DNA from: an uncultured Acetatifactor sp.
Lineage (GTDB): Bacteria > Bacillota > Clostridia > Lachnospirales > Lachnospiraceae
DNA length: 64,000 bases
NCBI GenBank assembly: GCA_904501885.1
Contig: CAJGCP010000005.1
Location: 21,222-85,221, forward strand
Reading direction: 5' to 3'
The number at the start of each line of letters is the position of its first letter. The stretch's first letter is position 1. The notes under the pieces were generated by a model. It made no database searches and was not told where the DNA came from. It was given only the letters and a program-made list of their open reading frames with translations. Shown here piece after piece: positions 62,106 through 64,000 of the stretch. The position numbers were made by a program, and so were the translations under genes.

Positions 62106-62400
62106 TTACGGACAAATTTTATGATTATTTGAATCAAACCGTAATAATTATGTCGATTTACGGTTGAATGCTAATTTTAAATAAACCAGACCCTAAAGTT
62201 TTCTGCCAATTACGGACTAAAACAATAGAATTAAAAGTTTCGCCCGTAAAATTCACTGACAGTTACGGACTAAAGCAATAAATTTCAAACATTCGCCCGT
62301 AAAGATCGCTGGCAATTACGGACTAAAGCAATAAATTTTAAACATTCGCCCGTAAAGATCGCTGGCAATTACGGACTAAAGCGATAGTAAATATAGGACT
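62106..62400. repeat. 53-bp tandem repeat with TTACGG/CCGTAA ends
   Basis: TTACGGACTAAA recurs at 62210, 62263, 62316 and 62369, a constant 53 bases apart. Each unit also carries CGCCCGTAA about 34 bases later, so TTACGG and CCGTAA could form a hairpin with a long loop. A diverged unit (TTACGG at 62106 and CCGTAA at 62139) lies before the regular array. The 534-base gap between the glycerate kinase and ispD genes holds no gene. Confidence 0.85.
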
Positions 62401-62617
62401 AAACGTAATGGGTATTAAATTTTACAGCTTATAATTGATAAATTACATTCATAACCGTAATTATAGACTTATAACGATGTGTGACAACATTCTATGACAA
62501 TATTCCATGACAGCATTCAACATATTCCAACAGGAGTCATTATATGAATATTTGTTTTATGAATGAGAATTACATGAGCGATCAAGGTGGATATATCTTG
62601 ATGGGAGGAAAATAGAA

Positions 62618-63343
62618 ATGAAGAAAGCGCACTGCACTGCCATTGTTTTGGCAGCAGGAAGTGGCAAGAGGATGAACAGCGCCACAGCGAAACAGTATAT
62701 TGTATTAGAAGGAAAGCCAATTATCTGGTATTCCCTGCAGGCGGTGGAACAGTCGGCGGTGATAGAGGACTGTATTTTGGTGGCATCTCCTGATGACATT
62801 ACCTATGTGCAGGAAGAGATTGTCAATAAATACGGATTTCGAAAAGTGAAGGCAGTGATAGGTGGCGGGAAAGAGCGTTACGATTCCGTACATAATGGAT
62901 TACAGGCCGTCAAAGAGCTTCTTCCTACATCTAAATATGTGTTCATTCATGACGGGGCCCGCCCTTTTTTGACGGAAAAAATTTTGTTGGACACCTACAG
63001 AGCAGTTGTGGAACACAACGCCTGTGTGGCTGCTGTACCCGTCAAGGACACGATTAAAATCAGTGATGAAGACGGTTTCATCGCACAGACCCCCAACCGC
63101 AATATGGTGTGGGCGGTGCAGACCCCCCAAGTCTTTGAGAGAACGCTGATTACCCGCAGTTATGAAAAACTGATTGCTGAGATAGAAGAACTTCAAAAGC
63201 AAGGCGTGGCAGTGACGGATGATACCTTTGTGGCACAAAGATATGAAGAGGTACCAGTGAAACTGGTGGAATCATCCTATGAGAACATCAAAATCACCAC
63301 GCCGGAGGATTTGAAAATAGCAGCAGGATTCCTACAGAAATAA
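62618..63343 (+). CDS. ispD: 2-C-methyl-D-erythritol 4-phosphate cytidylyltransferase
   Basis: A 241-residue enzyme of the non-mevalonate isoprenoid pathway, making CDP-methylerythritol. The CTP-binding start AIVLAAGSGKRMNSATAKQY, FIHDGARPFL and DTIKIS plus the C-terminal NIKITTPEDL are signatures. Ribosome site GGGAGGAAAATAGAA. Its upstream repeat array could affect expression. Termination is not obvious before the tRNAs. Confidence 0.95.
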   Translation: MKKAHCTAIVLAAGSGKRMNSATAKQYIVLEGKPIIWYSLQAVEQSAVIEDCILVASPDDITYVQEEIVNKYGFRKVKAVIGGGKERYDSVHNGLQAVKELLPTSKYVFIHDGARPFLTEKILLDTYRAVVEHNACVAAVPVKDTIKISDEDGFIAQTPNRNMVWAVQTPQVFERTLITRSYEKLIAEIEELQKQGVAVTDDTFVAQRYEEVPVKLVESSYENIKITTPEDLKIAAGFLQK

Positions 63344-63473
63344 TGCACGAAATGCGCCGTTTTTTGGGAACAAAAGGGGGCGCAAATTTTTTGCAAAAAA
63401 ATAAAAATAATTATTGACATGAGTTTCCCTTTTTGTTATTATAAACCTTGCCGTCTGATGTACGGTACACTTT

Positions 63474-63559
63474 GGAGAGATATCGAAGTGGTCATAACGA
63501 GGCGGTCTTGAAAACCGTTTGTCCGCAAGGGCGCGTGGGTTCGAATCCCACTCTCTCCG
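63474..63559 (+). tRNA. tRNA-Ser (anticodon TGA)
   Basis: Class II tRNA with acceptor arms GGAGAGA and TCTCTCC, anticodon loop CTTGAAA giving TGA, a variable arm and GGTTCGAATCC T-arm. CCA is not encoded. Confidence 0.96.
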
Positions 63560-63613
63560 CTCGGGGCGCGACAGACCGACCCCATTCATATAGAGGTAAA
63601 ATTCTACTTACTT

Positions 63614-63702
63614 GGAGAAGTACCCAAGAGGTCGAAGGGACACCCCTGGAAAGGGTGCAGGTCGTTAATAGCGGCGCGAGGGTTCAAATCCCTCCTTCTC
63701 CG
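63614..63702 (+). tRNA. tRNA-Ser (anticodon GGA)
   Basis: Acceptor arms GGAGAAG and CTTCTCC, anticodon loop CTGGAAA giving GGA, long variable arm and GGTTCAAATCC T-arm; CCA not encoded. Confidence 0.96.
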
Positions 63703-63734
63703 TTCGTAGCGAAAGCTACAAGAACCTTGACAAA

Positions 63735-64000
63735 TAAACAATAATGCAACCTTGAAAATTCCAGATTAAGATTTCGGAGCACGTAGTGCTCAGGACGAAC
63801 GGGAGAGACGCATGAGGAGCTTGCTCATCAGGCGACGAAGCCGGTCGGACTAAGAATACGAAGTATTCCGAAATCAAACGGGAGCGAGAAACGTAAGTTT
63901 CGAGCTTTCAAGAGAAGAAATTCAAGAACAACCTAAAAACAGTAATTCCGAAAGCTTGAACAAAAAGTTTAAGAAAAGGAAAAAGCCAGATATTCTGGCA
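63735..64000 (+). other. Hairpin-rich region, possible stable-RNA operon leader
   Basis: After the tRNAs there is no coding frame. A row of short stem-loops is visible: GAGCAC/GTGCTC, GAATAC/GTATTC, GAAAC/GTTTC and CCAGA/TCTGG, with ACCTTGAAAATTCCAG near the start. This resembles the leader or spacer of an rRNA operon in Clostridia, but no rRNA lies inside the window. Confidence 0.4.

Noticed and set aside
62210..62400. CRISPR-like array
   Set aside because: The 53-bp units are repeated over their full length with no unique spacers and no cas genes; it is a tandem repeat.
63448..63744. 98-residue frame over the tRNA genes
   Set aside because: It reads through both tRNA-Ser genes.

Overview
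The window looks like a chromosome segment of a low-to-moderate G+C Firmicute, most likely a Lachnospiraceae-type Clostridium. Signs of this are strong AGGAGG ribosome sites, a phosphate butyryltransferase/butyrate kinase pair, an ECF-type riboflavin transporter S component behind an FMN riboswitch, a short SecA with a zinc tail, and a prfB with the programmed +1 frameshift. The assignment is inference from gene content; no 16S rRNA is present.

Layout. 1-10.9 kb is core metabolism: a 5'-truncated MFS transporter, an aminotransferase, and a purine/nucleoside salvage operon (adenine deaminase, a cyclo-ligase-like protein, a two-domain ABC ATPase, two permeases, a BMP lipoprotein), then an ArsC/Spx-like thioredoxin-fold protein. 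11.0-38.7 kb is a visibly AT-rich accessory region that reads as a defence island: (a) a type II Thoeris-like operon with one membrane macro-domain effector and three TIR-family proteins; (b) an ORF6N/PLD-like protein; (c) a cluster of tiny, membrane, repeat and acidic proteins sharing an unusual upstream element, with a DEDDh exonuclease; (d) unrecognised membrane and cytosolic proteins and a DUF4268 nuclease-like protein; (e) a restriction-modification operon (HTH, C5 methyltransferase, FokI/AlwI-like nuclease, DUF2075 ATPase); (f) a NUDIX hydrolase and a reverse transcriptase fused to a nitrilase domain (DRT1/UG1 type), followed by a structured intergenic region that may be a non-coding RNA; (g) gene remnants, a DUF5677 protein, a lipoprotein, an XRE/ImmA pair; (h) an AbiF/AbiD HEPN protein preceded by its own promoter, a compact structured RNA and a terminator.

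38.8-47.8 kb returns to core metabolism: a low-molecular-weight phosphatase, a HAD phosphatase, ptb-buk (butyryl-CoA to butyrate plus ATP), and a divergent hexuronate locus (uxaC facing uxaB-uxaA and a TIM-barrel isomerase). 47.8-63.4 kb holds housekeeping genes: secA, prfB, two membrane proteins, tex, FMN riboswitch-ribU, tsaE-tsaB-rimI, a zinc-finger small protein, rnz, tsaD, glycerate kinase, a 53-bp tandem repeat, and ispD. Two tRNA-Ser genes and a hairpin-rich leader close the window.

The most interesting material is the multi-TIR Thoeris-like operon, the RT-nitrilase with the structured region behind it, the AbiF gene with its upstream RNA, and the recurring TTGGAC-N11-TATRRT element in front of microprotein genes. 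No integrase, transposase or CRISPR array was seen.
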